Assembly: GCF_003479805.1 (NCBI RefSeq)
Contig: NZ_QUHV01000017.1
Location: forward strand, 1 to 37,217
Direction: 5' to 3'
Origin: Collinsella sp. AF08-23
GTDB lineage: Bacteria > Actinomycetota > Coriobacteriia > Coriobacteriales > Coriobacteriaceae
DNA: 37,217 nt
Shown here: positions 15,988-25,491 of the stretch, piece after piece
How positions within the stretch are numbered: the first letter of the stretch is position 1
Layout of the letters: each line of letters starts with the position of its first letter
Notes under the pieces: model-generated
Database searches by the model: none
What the model saw: only the letters and a program-made list of their open reading frames with translations
Told to the model about the DNA's origin: nothing
Made by a program: the position numbers and the translations under genes

Positions 15988-18900
15988 ATGGCGAGAGGAA
16001 TACGATGGAAGATTGCGAAGGCTATCGCCTGCGCGTGTGCAGTCGTGGGCCTGAGCGTATCGCCCGCAATCGCCCATGCGGCTGAAGGGGATTACCAGAT
16101 CTACCCGACGCCGCACACGGTGACATATGCAAACGGCGAGGTTCCACTCAGCGACACCATCACCACGGTTGTCGAGGGTGGTATCGATGCGGACACCGTA
16201 ACGCGCATGAACGAGGCGCTCGACCTCAAAGGGCTCAAGGCCGCTCAGGGCGCTTCGGTTCCCACAGGCGGCAGTGAAACGTCGCTGCTTGTGGGTATTA
16301 AGGGCTCCAAGGGCGCGGTCGACAGTCATGTCGAGAAGCTCGTAAAGGAGGGTAAGCTCTCCTATACGGACGGTCTGTTCGACAAGACCGATAGCTACAT
16401 GCTGGCATCGCTGCCGGCAAGCAGCACGGGTTCCAACCAGATCATCGTGCTGGGCAAGGATACGGACGCCGCATACTACGGCCTTACGACGCTGTATCAA
16501 ATCCTCCAGCAGGTAGAAGGCAAGACGCTTCGCGCCTTTACTGCCTCGGATTACGCGGACGTGACCACGCGCGGCTTTATCGAGGGCTACTACGGAAACC
16601 CGTGGAGCACCGAGGATCGCGTGAGCCTGATGGAGTGGGGTGGCTACTATAAGCTCAATGCCTACTTCTACGCGCCCAAGGATGATCCCAAACACAACGC
16701 CAAGTGGCGCGAACTATACACCGAAGACGAGCTGCGCGACAAGATCGAGCCCCTTGCCAAGGCGGGCAACGAGTCCAAGTGTCGCTTTGTCTTCGCGCTG
16801 CATCCGTTCATGAGCAACCCGATCACGCCTGCGAACTACGACGAGTCCGTGAAGGTCCTCAAGCAAAAGTTCACCCAGGTCATGGATCACGGGGTTCGCC
16901 AGATCGCGATCCTGGCGGACGATGCGGGTAACCAGGGCAAGGATCTGTACATCAAGCTCTGCAAAGAGATGACCGACTGGCTGCATGAGCAGCAGAAGGC
17001 CAAGAATGCGGACGGTGCGGTCAAGTATCCCGGCCTTAAGGACACGCTCATCTTCTGCCCGGTGAACTACATGGGTAATGGTGAGGATTGGTACAGCCAG
17101 CTTCCCGAGAACGTCCAGGTCATCAATACCGGTGGACGTGTGTGGGGCAAGATCGACAACAGCTTCGCCTCGACGTTCCAGAAGAACTCCGGCGTGGCTC
17201 CCTTCATGTGGATCAACTGGCCCTGCTCCGATAACGACAAGGACGCCCTGCATATGGGTGGCCACAACAACTTCCTGGGTTCCGACCTTAAGCCGGGCCA
17301 GGTCAAGGGCGTTGTCATCAACCCCATGCAGCAGTCCGAGCCTTCCAAGCAGGGCATTTTCATGAACGCGGACTTCACCTGGAACCTCTGGGAGTCCGAG
17401 GCCCATGCCGATGATACCTGGGAGAATTCCTTTAGCTACATCGATCACAATTCGCCGATTCCCACCGAGGGATCTAACGCGCTGCATGACCTCTCTGTGC
17501 ATATGAAGCGCATGTACGGTGGTGGCGCCACGTGGGAGAACGGCGAGTCCGCGGATATCAAGGACGAGCTCAACGACTTCGTTGCCAAGCTCACCGCCGA
17601 CACGGTGACTGTCGAGGATTGCGACAAGATGATCGCCGTCTTCGAGGAGATCCAAAAGGATGCCAAGACGTTCCGCGAGCAGGCGGGCACTTCGGCGATG
17701 CTGGAGCAGATGATGCCTTGGATCGACACATTCGACGGCATCACCCGTGCCGCCATCACCGAGCTGAATGCCGTCAAGGCTTCCATCGGCGGTAGCGCCA
17801 ACGAGCTCATCACGCTGTTCGCCGAGGGCACCTCAGCGCTTGAAGCTGCGAACAACAATCAGCTGTGGTACATCGACCACTACGAGAAGGCTCGTGTGGG
17901 CAAGGCGTACATCACGCCCACGGTCAACGCACTGAATGATTATGTGGCCGAGAAGGCGACGCTCGCCGCCGACCCGGACGCGGTGGTAACCAAGCTGGTG
18001 ACCAACAGAACCGACACGCCCGAGGGCAGCAAAGATGCCGTCTTTGACGGTGATCCCGCCACGGGTGCCGAGTATCGTTCTCCGAACAAGGTATCCAAGG
18101 ACGATTACTTTGGCATGACGCAGACCAAGCCGTTCGACCTCGATACCGTGACGTTTGTTCAGGGCACCGGCAAGAACTTCTTCGACTGCAGCAAGGTCCA
18201 GTATCTCAAGGATGGCGCATGGCAAGACGTACCGAATGCTCAGGAATACACCACGAGCACCGTCACGGTGACCGATCTTGGCCTCAAGCAGGTCGACGGC
18301 GTACGCCTGGTTGCCGTTCGTGACAACAAGCTCGATTCTTGGCCCACCATCAATGAGATCATGGTGAACCAGAAGATCGAGACGAGCGGCACGTTCACCG
18401 GCACGGTGACGCTCGCCAACCAGGAAACGGCGGACACGTCCAAGCCGTTGCAGAACGCCTCCGACGGCAAGGACACCGAGGCGTGGCTCACGCACAAGGC
18501 CGCCGAGCCGGACAAAGACGACAGTACCGTCAAGGACGCGGCCGTCATCGTTACGTTCGATACGCCCAAGACCATCGATGCCATCGTGTTCCAGCAGGGC
18601 GCGAGCCAGGCGGGCGATGTCATCGACGAGGGCGCGGCGTACTATCAGGACACCAATGGTACCTGGCAGCCGGCCGGTGCCATCACGAGCGAGACGAATC
18701 AGATCGTCAAGCTGAGTGCCCCGGTTGAGGCCAAGGCCATCAAGGTCGTCAACAACAAGGACAAGAAGATCTGGTGGCGCGTGGCCGAACTGCACGCGAC
18801 CTGTGGCATGTCCGCGGCTACGCAGGCCATTTCCACCAACATGCCCGTGTATTCCACAAATAGCATCGATCGTGCCATCGACGGTAATGATTCGACGCAG

Positions 18901-21099
18901 TTCTGGAGCAGCCGCGCCACGGCTGTAAATGACTGGGTGATGCTGAACTTCGGCGAGCGCAGGTTCATCGACTCGGTCCGCATGCTCCAGGGCACCAAGG
19001 ATTGCTTCACGTCCTCCAAGCTTTACTACACCACTGATGAGCAGCCCAAGCAGGGCGGCAATTGGACCGAGATCGCCACGCTCGGCAGCGCGGCCGACCA
19101 GACAGCCACCTTCAACCGCGTTGAGGCCACCGGCATCAAGGTCGTTGCCACCGCGGCTACGGCGAATTGGTTCCAGCTCTTTGAGCTCCAGGCGTTCGAA
19201 AAGTTCTCCTACACCAAGGACAACTTCTACGCCTCGTTCGACCTTGCAGATGTCCAGCTCACCGCTCGTGTGGGTGACGGCACGTTCAAGACGACCGACG
19301 GCGCGGTGACCCTCCCCACGAAGGGCGATGTGTTCGCGCTCGACCTCGGTTCCATCCGCCGCGACATCAAGGTTGCCAACCTGGACCAGCAGACGCTCTC
19401 CAGCGCCGAGGCTGTGTATTCCCAGAACGGTCTTGAGTGGATTCCTGTCGAGGGCTCCAACGTGGAGCGCGCCCGCTATGTGGGCTTCCGCGCCACGGGC
19501 GACAATGCGACCGTGACCATCAAGGGTCTTGAGGGTTCCTATCTCAACTCCCTCACCCCCACGTTGGTAAAGAGCGATCTTCCCGGCAATCAAACGCTGG
19601 ATGCCTCCAAGATCTTCGACGGCGATGTGACCACGGCCACCAAGTCCTCCGGCGCTCCTGCCAAGGGCAGCACCGTCGTGTTCGATTTGGGTCAGACCCG
19701 TACGATTAACTCGTTCGAGTACTTCGTGCCCGAGGCCAGCCTCGATTTCATCCGCAATGCGGTCGTTGAGGTCGCCGATGCGCCCGACGCCGCGGACGCG
19801 GATTGGAAGCTCGTCCTCGACATCAACAGCGATGGAAAGATCGCCGACCCCGGAACACAGTCGACGGCCAAGGAAGCCGGCTGGCTCACGCACTCCAGCG
19901 AGACCCCCGGAAACATGTTCATCGAAGCGAAGGACCTCGACCTGAGCGGTCGTTACCTGCGCATCCGCTTTACCGGGGCCTATCCGAATCGCTGGGTCGA
20001 GATCGGTGAGCTGCGCATCAACAAGGGGGCATACGTTTCCACCTATGCCGGTGGCGACTTTGAGTCCACAGTGATGGAGCAGCAGGGCAAGACCCCGCAG
20101 AACCTCATCGACAAGAACCTGCTTACCGCATGGACACCGCAAGGATCCGAGGCCGGTTCGCTCACGTACCATGTGTCCGCTCCGCTCAAGGCCGATGGCA
20201 CGCCGCTCCAAGGCGTCCGCATCGTCTCCCATGGCAAGCCGAGCAATGTGACGGTGAAGGCGGTCCTCTACACCGACGATACGTACAGCACGACCACGAC
20301 GGTCGAGCTGGGTGTCGACAACAAGGTGCTCAAGGAGTTCAGCTTCGGAAAGCTCAAGAACAACGGTCGCGCGCTCGCGGAGTACACCGCGGTGAAGGAC
20401 CTCGTGTTCGAGTGGGCTGAGGGCACGACGCCCCAGATTTCCGAGATCTACCTGCTGGGTGCGCTTTCCGGCGTGGATTCCGACCTCATCGCCGAGCTAC
20501 AGGAGACGGTCGATGCCGCGGGCCAGCAGGACACGAGCGCCTGGACCACCGACTCCATCAATGCGCTGAATGCCGCCGTCGAGCAGGCGAAGGATGCGAT
20601 TGCGCACCCCGAGAGCTTGACTGCCGACCAAGTTGAGGACCTCAAGGCCGCTATCGAGACCGCGCTGAACAGCCCGGTCCTCAAGTACACGGGCACGGAG
20701 CTCTCCGAGCTTGTGGACGGAGCGATCACGGATGGTTCGCCGTACACGGATGAGACCTGGCAGGCATATGGCGAGGCACTCGCCGCGGCCAAGGCTGGGC
20801 TCGAGAAGGGCAACAACCTTTCCCAGGCCGAGGCTGAGCAGCTGGTGAATGCACTCAAGGCCGCTCGTGATGGGCTGAAGCTCAAGGGCGATTCCGGCAA
20901 CGGTGATAACGGTGGCAACAACAACGGCAACGGCACTGGTGACGGTACCAGCACCGGTTCTCCCCAGACCAAGCCGAATGGCGGCCTGCCGGCTACGGGC
21001 GATTCCTCACTGATCCCCGTCATCGCGCTGGGAGCCCTTGGCGCCATCGTGGTCATTGCCGGCGTCGTCGTGGTTGTTCGCCGCAGAGGAGGGAAGTAG
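15988..21099 (+). CDS. Multidomain LPATG-anchored GH84 beta-N-acetylglucosaminidase (NagH/NagJ-like)
   Basis: A roughly 1703-residue secreted glycosidase. Signal peptide ends near AHAA (residue 31). An N-terminal alpha/beta domain (about 35-165) precedes the GH84 barrel (about 190-500) with RGFIEGYYGNPWS from residue 195 and the catalytic Asp311-Asp312 pair in ILADDAG, matching the substrate-assisted mechanism of Clostridium perfringens NagJ. A helical region follows, then discoidin/CBM32-like modules (about 669-795, 800-940, 945-1071, 1191-1350, 1351-1491), FIVAR-type helical repeats (1495-1631), an Asn/Gly-rich spacer, LPATG at 1667-1671, membrane helix and RRRGGK. It should release beta-GlcNAc from mucin or glycosaminoglycan chains. 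An ATG at 15988 with GATGGGGA upstream is preferred over TTG 15967 or ATG 15976. Confidence 0.92.
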   Translation: MARGIRWKIAKAIACACAVVGLSVSPAIAHAAEGDYQIYPTPHTVTYANGEVPLSDTITTVVEGGIDADTVTRMNEALDLKGLKAAQGASVPTGGSETSLLVGIKGSKGAVDSHVEKLVKEGKLSYTDGLFDKTDSYMLASLPASSTGSNQIIVLGKDTDAAYYGLTTLYQILQQVEGKTLRAFTASDYADVTTRGFIEGYYGNPWSTEDRVSLMEWGGYYKLNAYFYAPKDDPKHNAKWRELYTEDELRDKIEPLAKAGNESKCRFVFALHPFMSNPITPANYDESVKVLKQKFTQVMDHGVRQIAILADDAGNQGKDLYIKLCKEMTDWLHEQQKAKNADGAVKYPGLKDTLIFCPVNYMGNGEDWYSQLPENVQVINTGGRVWGKIDNSFASTFQKNSGVAPFMWINWPCSDNDKDALHMGGHNNFLGSDLKPGQVKGVVINPMQQSEPSKQGIFMNADFTWNLWESEAHADDTWENSFSYIDHNSPIPTEGSNALHDLSVHMKRMYGGGATWENGESADIKDELNDFVAKLTADTVTVEDCDKMIAVFEEIQKDAKTFREQAGTSAMLEQMMPWIDTFDGITRAAITELNAVKASIGGSANELITLFAEGTSALEAANNNQLWYIDHYEKARVGKAYITPTVNALNDYVAEKATLAADPDAVVTKLVTNRTDTPEGSKDAVFDGDPATGAEYRSPNKVSKDDYFGMTQTKPFDLDTVTFVQGTGKNFFDCSKVQYLKDGAWQDVPNAQEYTTSTVTVTDLGLKQVDGVRLVAVRDNKLDSWPTINEIMVNQKIETSGTFTGTVTLANQETADTSKPLQNASDGKDTEAWLTHKAAEPDKDDSTVKDAAVIVTFDTPKTIDAIVFQQGASQAGDVIDEGAAYYQDTNGTWQPAGAITSETNQIVKLSAPVEAKAIKVVNNKDKKIWWRVAELHATCGMSAATQAISTNMPVYSTNSIDRAIDGNDSTQFWSSRATAVNDWVMLNFGERRFIDSVRMLQGTKDCFTSSKLYYTTDEQPKQGGNWTEIATLGSAADQTATFNRVEATGIKVVATAATANWFQLFELQAFEKFSYTKDNFYASFDLADVQLTARVGDGTFKTTDGAVTLPTKGDVFALDLGSIRRDIKVANLDQQTLSSAEAVYSQNGLEWIPVEGSNVERARYVGFRATGDNATVTIKGLEGSYLNSLTPTLVKSDLPGNQTLDASKIFDGDVTTATKSSGAPAKGSTVVFDLGQTRTINSFEYFVPEASLDFIRNAVVEVADAPDAADADWKLVLDINSDGKIADPGTQSTAKEAGWLTHSSETPGNMFIEAKDLDLSGRYLRIRFTGAYPNRWVEIGELRINKGAYVSTYAGGDFESTVMEQQGKTPQNLIDKNLLTAWTPQGSEAGSLTYHVSAPLKADGTPLQGVRIVSHGKPSNVTVKAVLYTDDTYSTTTTVELGVDNKVLKEFSFGKLKNNGRALAEYTAVKDLVFEWAEGTTPQISEIYLLGALSGVDSDLIAELQETVDAAGQQDTSAWTTDSINALNAAVEQAKDAIAHPESLTADQVEDLKAAIETALNSPVLKYTGTELSELVDGAITDGSPYTDETWQAYGEALAAAKAGLEKGNNLSQAEAEQLVNALKAARDGLKLKGDSGNGDNGGNNNGNGTGDGTSTGSPQTKPNGGLPATGDSSLIPVIALGALGAIVVIAGVVVVVRRRGGK

Positions 21100-21220
21100 G
21101 CCCACGCCTTTCACCCACCAAATGTGTGCATTGACCGACTGATTGCCCCGTCTATCGGATGGGCCGCAGGCGCCATGGTGGTGACTCCGTGCCCGTGAAA
21201 CAATGCTAATGGCATGTATT

Positions 21221-21253
21221 GTGCCCGGTGCTCCAATCAGGGGCGCCGGGCAC
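21221..21253 (+). promoter_or_regulatory. Strong hairpin in front of glpK
   Basis: A 14-bp stem with two wobble pairs (21221-21234 with 21240-21253) and an AATCA loop, followed by TCTCAT. It could be the terminator of the GH84 gene, although it lies 120 bases after that stop, or an attenuator in the glpK leader, since glpK starts 20 bases later. The T tract is poor, so termination efficiency is uncertain. Confidence 0.5.
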
Positions 21254-21273
21254 TCTCATAGAAAGGCCATCCA

Positions 21274-22812
21274 ATGGCGCTCTCGCTCAAAGACCTCGGG
21301 AAGATTGACCGCACGTATACGCCCTTGGGCGGCCGTTACATCATGGCGCTCGACTCGGGGACCACATCGGTGCGCGCAATCATCGTCGACGAGTACGACT
21401 GCGTGGTTGCCCAGGCGTCGCGCCACATCAAGACCATGTATCCGCGCTCTGGATGGGTCGAGCAAGACCCTATGGAGATCCTCGCCTCTCAGATTGCCGT
21501 CATGATGGAGGTGCAGTTCAAAAGCGGCATCCACTCGGATCGCATCGCGGCAATCGGTATTACCAACCAGCGGGAGACCACGGTGGTGTGGGATCGCGAC
21601 TCTGGTCAACCCATCCACAACGCCATCGTGTGGCAATGCCGCCGTACCGCCGGCATCACCGACGCCCTCATCGCCGAGGGTATGTCGGACACCATTCGGA
21701 GCAAGACGGGACTCATGCCCGATCCGTACTTCTCGGGTACCAAGATCAAGTGGATCCTCGACAACGTCGATGGCGCCCGCGCCGCTGCCGATGCGGGAGA
21801 GCTGATGTTCGGAACCATCGACACGTGGCTCATCTACAACCTCACGGGAGGCGCGGTTCACGCCACCGACTACACCAACGCCAGTCGCACCATGCTGTTC
21901 AACATCCACACGCTCGAATGGGACGATGAACTCCTCAAGATGCTGGACGTTCCGCGCTCTATGCTTCCCGAGGTGCGCTGGAGTTCAGATGGTTACGGGA
22001 GCGTATCGAACGAGATTATGACCTACGGGCCATCGATCACGGGCGTGGCGGGTGACCAACAGGCGTCGCTGTTCGGCCATTGCTGTTTTGAGCCCGGTTG
22101 CACCAAGAACACCTACGGCACCGGATGTTTCATGCTCATGAACACCGGCGAGGCGTGCGTTGCCTCCGAACATGGTTTGGTCTCGACCATCGGCATCGCC
22201 CATGACGGCAAGATCTCCTACGCCCTCGAAGGGTCCATCTTCCACGCTGGCACGACGGTGCAATGGCTGCGCGATAAACTCGGCTTGATTTCCAGCACCA
22301 AGGAGGCGTCCGACCTGTGCCGTCATCTTGACGACAACGGCGGTTGTTATCTGGTTCCGGCATTCAGCGGCTTGGGAGCTCCATGGTGGGATCCTGATGC
22401 CCGCGGCCTAATTTGCGGTTTGACGGGCGCGAGCGACCGCGCCACGCTCGTGCGTGCCGCGTGCGAGTCGATGGCGTACCAGAGCTTTGACGTACTGCGC
22501 TCCATGGAGCGCGATGCGGGCGTGAAGATAGAGACACTTTCGGTGGACGGGGGAGCTTCGCGCAACGACTTTATCATGCAATTCCAGGCCGACCTTCTGG
22601 GCATACCCGTGGTGCAAACGGAGAACGTCGAGACCACGGCGCTCGGTGCGGCATATCTCGCCGGCCTTGCGGTGGGATATTGGGAAGACCTCGACGAATT
22701 GGAGCAAAATCGCGTGCCCGGCAAGAGGTTCGACCCATTCGCGTCAGAAGAGGTCGTGGCGCGCAACCTTTCCGGATGGCACGATGCGGTCGCGCGTGCC
22801 CGTTCACGTTAA
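21274..22812 (+). CDS. glpK: Glycerol kinase
   Basis: A 512-residue FGGY-family kinase that phosphorylates glycerol with ATP to glycerol 3-phosphate, feeding lipid synthesis and glycolysis. ALDSGTTSVRAI near residue 25 is the first ATPase phosphate loop (Gln is more usual than Ser after the first Asp). ITNQRETTVVWD near residue 90, the catalytic base Asp261 in GVAGDQQASLFG, and NTYGTGCFMLMN are intact. The His found in HPr-phosphorylated Gram-positive enzymes just before the GVAGDQ block is not seen (the sequence there is TYGPSIT), so PTS control is less likely. There is an N-terminal extension of about 20 residues before the first strand. No glycerol facilitator or glpD lies alongside. Confidence 0.95.
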   Translation: MALSLKDLGKIDRTYTPLGGRYIMALDSGTTSVRAIIVDEYDCVVAQASRHIKTMYPRSGWVEQDPMEILASQIAVMMEVQFKSGIHSDRIAAIGITNQRETTVVWDRDSGQPIHNAIVWQCRRTAGITDALIAEGMSDTIRSKTGLMPDPYFSGTKIKWILDNVDGARAAADAGELMFGTIDTWLIYNLTGGAVHATDYTNASRTMLFNIHTLEWDDELLKMLDVPRSMLPEVRWSSDGYGSVSNEIMTYGPSITGVAGDQQASLFGHCCFEPGCTKNTYGTGCFMLMNTGEACVASEHGLVSTIGIAHDGKISYALEGSIFHAGTTVQWLRDKLGLISSTKEASDLCRHLDDNGGCYLVPAFSGLGAPWWDPDARGLICGLTGASDRATLVRAACESMAYQSFDVLRSMERDAGVKIETLSVDGGASRNDFIMQFQADLLGIPVVQTENVETTALGAAYLAGLAVGYWEDLDELEQNRVPGKRFDPFASEEVVARNLSGWHDAVARARSR

Positions 22813-22834
22813 GGACGCACGCGCCCTTCGAACC

Positions 22835-22868
22835 TGCTAGAGTGAAACCGTTGCATTCAACAGTTGAA
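22835..22868 (+). promoter_or_regulatory. Probable rpiB-upp promoter and palindrome
   Basis: TGCTAGAGT (22835-22843) fits an extended -10 box. The start of transcription would fall just before TTCAACAGTTGAA (22856-22868), a perfect 6-bp palindrome with a one-base centre that ends 12 bases before the rpiB ATG. A repressor site or a small 5'-end hairpin are both possible. Confidence 0.4.
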
Positions 22869-22880
22869 AGGACGTGCACG

Positions 22881-23318
22881 ATGCGTGTCGCCATTGCCTC
22901 CGATCATGGTGGATTTGAACAAAAAGAAGCCCTGGCGAGCTACTTGACCGAGGAGCTGGGTTGCGAGCTCGCCGATATGGGCCCCGACTCCGATGCTTCC
23001 GTTGATTATCCCGACTATGCCGTGAAGGTCGCGCAGGCGGTCTCGGCCGGCGAGGCGGATCGCGGCGTGCTGGTGTGTGGCACCGGCATCGGCATGGCGC
23101 TTGCCGCCGATAAAGTAGCCGGCGTTCGCGCCTCGTCCATCACGTCGGTTCCATTCGCTGAGCTGTTCCGCCAGCACAACAACGGCAACGTTGTGTGCCT
23201 GTCGGGCCGTTTCGTCGATGTCGAGGTCAACAAGGAGATTGTCAAGACGTTCCTCGAGACGGAATTCGAAGGCGGTCGTCATGAGGCCCGCGTGGCCAAG
23301 GTCATGGCGCTTGACTAG
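22881..23318 (+). CDS. rpiB: Ribose 5-phosphate isomerase B
   Basis: A 145-residue RpiB/LacAB-family isomerase interconverting ribose 5-phosphate and ribulose 5-phosphate in the pentose phosphate pathway. It opens with [14 protein letters not shown], has the DYPDYA block near residue 48 and the anion-binding loop [20 protein letters not shown] (residues 66-85), with the Cys that acts as catalytic base in this family. The frame is open upstream to 22680 inside glpK, but the ATG at 22881 with GAAAGGA upstream gives the normal length. It sits 17 bases before upp and both probably form one operon supplying ribose phosphate and PRPP-dependent salvage. Confidence 0.95.
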   Translation: MRVAIASDHGGFEQKEALASYLTEELGCELADMGPDSDASVDYPDYAVKVAQAVSAGEADRGVLVCGTGIGMALAADKVAGVRASSITSVPFAELFRQHNNGNVVCLSGRFVDVEVNKEIVKTFLETEFEGGRHEARVAKVMALD

Positions 23319-23335
23319 ATAGTAGGGAGGACGAT

Positions 23336-23983
23336 ATGTCCGTATCATTTGACAGCAGCCGCGTCACGCTGGTTGACCATCCGCTCGTCCAGCACAAGCT
23401 GACAATCATGCGCGACGAGCGCACCGGTTCGAAACAGTTCCGCGAGCTCGTTAAGGAGCTCGCCCTGTTTGAGGGCTATGAGGCCACGAGAGATTTCCCG
23501 CTCGAAGATGCTCCCGTAAAGACGCCGATTTGCGCCACCACGGGCAAGCAGATCGCTGGGCGCAAGGTTGCCATTGTTCCGATCCTGCGTGCCGGATTGG
23601 GCATGGTGGACGGCCTACTTGAGCTCATCCCCGCTGCCCGCGTTGGTCATGTGGGCATGTACCGCGACGAAGTGACGCACGAGCCGCACGAGTACTACGC
23701 TAAGCTTCCCGCCGACGCCGAGCAGCGTACGTGCTTGGTGGTCGATCCCATGCTCGCCACGGGCGGCTCCGCCACGGCGGCGATTGACTACCTGCGCGGT
23801 CAAGGCGTGAAGGACGTGCGTCTGCTCGTGTTGGTTGCCGCTCCCGAGGGTATCAAGACGGTGCTCGACCACGATCCCGATGTTCGCCTGTACACGTGTT
23901 CCATCGACGAGGGCCTTAACGACGCGGCATACATCGTTCCCGGCCTCGGCGATGCCGGAGACCGCATCTTCGGCACTCTGTAG
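23336..23983 (+). CDS. upp: Uracil phosphoribosyltransferase
   Basis: A 215-residue type I phosphoribosyltransferase that converts uracil plus PRPP to UMP in pyrimidine salvage. The PRPP loop [12 protein letters not shown] lies at residues 135-146, [13 protein letters not shown] near residue 80, and the uracil-binding C-terminal [16 protein letters not shown] is complete. The length is close to the usual 208-210. GGGAGG precedes the ATG. Sensitivity to 5-fluorouracil would be expected from family knowledge. A strong terminator follows. Confidence 0.97.
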   Translation: MSVSFDSSRVTLVDHPLVQHKLTIMRDERTGSKQFRELVKELALFEGYEATRDFPLEDAPVKTPICATTGKQIAGRKVAIVPILRAGLGMVDGLLELIPAARVGHVGMYRDEVTHEPHEYYAKLPADAEQRTCLVVDPMLATGGSATAAIDYLRGQGVKDVRLLVLVAAPEGIKTVLDHDPDVRLYTCSIDEGLNDAAYIVPGLGDAGDRIFGTL

Positions 23984-24022
23984 GGTCTCGCGCGCGCCAT
24001 TGGGGCACGTTTCGGTTCGGTA

Positions 24023-24058
24023 ACGCGGTGCGTTTTGAGGGCGCACCGCGTTTTTGTT
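24023..24058 (+). terminator. Intrinsic terminator after upp
   Basis: A perfect 10-bp stem (24023-24032 with 24042-24051) with a 9-nt loop, followed by TTTTGTTT. It closes the rpiB-upp unit and insulates the atp operon. Confidence 0.9.
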
Positions 24059-24309
24059 TGGGTTAAAATAAACAACAAACGCCCCAATATGTTCTCAAAT
24101 TTAATGAACGAATGTCGTATTGTGAACAAATGTCCATAAACATCATCCGGTTGTACGATTTTACTTGCGCGGGGATTATTGAGCGATATACTGCGAAGCA
24201 CTGGTATTCGCAAGGTCGTGCGTTGCCGCATCAAACTGCATGTATGTGCAGGTTTGGAACTTGTGGCACGCGCATTCCACGTGAATGTCCCGCAGCGGAA
24301 GGGTAGCCG
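24059..24309 (+). promoter_or_regulatory. atp operon promoter region
   Basis: The 326-base gap between upp and the first atp gene contains the upp terminator and then an AT-rich stretch (24059-24160) that stands out from the GC-rich surroundings. It has a GTTC...GAAC pair at 24091-24109. TTGCGC (24165-24170) and TATACT (24187-24192) with 16-bp spacing are the best promoter in the window, leaving a leader of about 110 bases. A 64-codon open frame at 24112-24306 has no ribosome binding site and is not called. The A+T-rich block may be an UP-type element or a regulator site. Confidence 0.55.
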
Positions 24310-24570
24310 ATGCTTGCAGTTGGGATGGGCTTAGGGGTCGCAACGTTCGCCCCCTTATTCGCGGTCGTGCTTTTGGCGCGGTCGGGGCGCCTTAAACCAA
24401 CGGTAGGCAGGGGGATGGCCGCACTGGGTGTCTCCTTTGCTTTTGCCATGGCGGCATTTGCCTTGGTTTGGATGTCCGTTCCGCAGGACTTGCCGGTGGT
24501 CGCGGTCGGGTTCCTCATGGGGTTCCTGGTCATGTGGGCGGTACTTGCCGCCAAAACGATGAGTCACTGA
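24310..24570 (+). CDS. Small membrane protein at head of atp operon (AtpI-like position)
   Basis: An 86-residue hydrophobic protein with three likely membrane segments (about 2-22, 33-54 and 60-82) joined by short basic loops (RSGRLK). It holds the place usually taken by atpI, an assembly or ion-supply factor for the c-ring, but it is shorter than typical AtpI and I cannot match it motif by motif. GGAAGGG precedes the ATG by six bases. It ends 18 bases before atpB, so it belongs to the operon. Confidence 0.7.
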   Translation: MLAVGMGLGVATFAPLFAVVLLARSGRLKPTVGRGMAALGVSFAFAMAAFALVWMSVPQDLPVVAVGFLMGFLVMWAVLAAKTMSH

Positions 24571-24588
24571 CTCTAGGAGGGTTAGCGC

Positions 24589-25389
24589 ATGGAAGCGTTT
24601 GAGAAGCTGCCGGGCGAGATCAACCACCTCGTGTCGAGCTTCAGCTCGATACCCGTCGTGGGCGACTTGATGCACGGCGTGACCCAGTATTCATTCTGGC
24701 TCATCGTGTCTTCGATCGTCTTACTTGTCATTATGTTCGCGTTCGCCAAGCGCGTCGCCGTAGTTCCGCACGGCAGGTTTGCCAACGCGATCGAATTTGT
24801 GATCGAGTACCTTGAGAACGACGTGGGAATCGGCATCTTGGGCAAGGAGTCCTGGCGTCGTCACCTGCCGTTCTTGGGAACGTTGTTCATGTTCATCGTG
24901 GTCAACAACATCATCGGCATCATTCCCGGTATGAAGCCGGGTACGGGCACGATTTCCACCACCGCGGCCCTCGCACTCGTCGCGTTCGTGTACTTCGTTT
25001 GGGTGGGCATGAAGAACCACGGCGTGTGGGGCTACATCAAAAGCCTCGCGCCCAAGGGGGTCATGTTCCCGCTCAACATACTTATTTGGGTGATCGAGGT
25101 CATCTCCACGCTGCTGCGACCCATCACGCTGGCGGTTCGTCTGTTCTGCAATATGTTCGCAGGCCATATCGTTCTGGGCTCCTTTGCGCTTATGGTTTCG
25201 CTGTTCGCGGAGCCGCTCATTGCCGAGTTCAGCGCCGCCAACGCCCTTGACGCTCTGCCGTCCCTTGCGTTCGCGGCAATCCTATTTGTGATTTACGCCA
25301 TCGAGATCTTCGTCGGCGTGATTCAGGCATACGTGTTCACCGTTCTCACCGCCGTGTACATCCAGGGCGCAGAGGCCGAAGGGCACTAG
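24589..25389 (+). CDS. atpB: F-type ATP synthase subunit a
   Basis: A 266-residue polytopic membrane protein forming the proton half-channels next to the c-ring. The signature ITLAVRLFCNMFAGHIVLG near residue 183 contains the essential Arg that deprotonates the c-subunit carboxylate. The C-terminal FVGVIQAYVFTVLTAVYI segment is the other family block. AGGAGG stands 8 bases before the ATG. The length is typical. Confidence 0.96.
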   Translation: MEAFEKLPGEINHLVSSFSSIPVVGDLMHGVTQYSFWLIVSSIVLLVIMFAFAKRVAVVPHGRFANAIEFVIEYLENDVGIGILGKESWRRHLPFLGTLFMFIVVNNIIGIIPGMKPGTGTISTTAALALVAFVYFVWVGMKNHGVWGYIKSLAPKGVMFPLNILIWVIEVISTLLRPITLAVRLFCNMFAGHIVLGSFALMVSLFAEPLIAEFSAANALDALPSLAFAAILFVIYAIEIFVGVIQAYVFTVLTAVYIQGAEAEGH

Positions 25390-25410
25390 CCATACGTGTA
25401 GGGGTACCCT

Positions 25411-25472
25411 GCGTGCGGTTCGAGCCGTGCGCTTGAGATAGGTATCGTGATCAAGGTGCGCCACGAAGGCGC
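25411..25472 (+). promoter_or_regulatory. Two hairpins in the atpB-atpE gap
   Basis: The 102-base gap, the largest within the operon, folds into 25411-25418 with 25425-25432 (8 bp, two wobbles) and 25458-25462 with 25468-25472 (5 bp). The second ends 8 bases before the strong AAGGAGG site of atpE. Such structures may serve mRNA processing or raise translation of subunit c, which is needed in many copies. Confidence 0.4.
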
Positions 25473-25491
25473 GCGATCTCAAGGAGGAATT

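Noticed and set aside
17833..20232. A 799-codon open frame on the - strand
   Set aside because: It is the mirror of the GH84 gene, caused by GC-rich codon use; it has no recognisable domains and reads as shadow sequence rich in Arg, Gly and Val.
24112..24306. A 64-codon ORF in the atp promoter region
   Set aside because: It has no ribosome binding site, overlaps the best promoter and shows no recognisable product.
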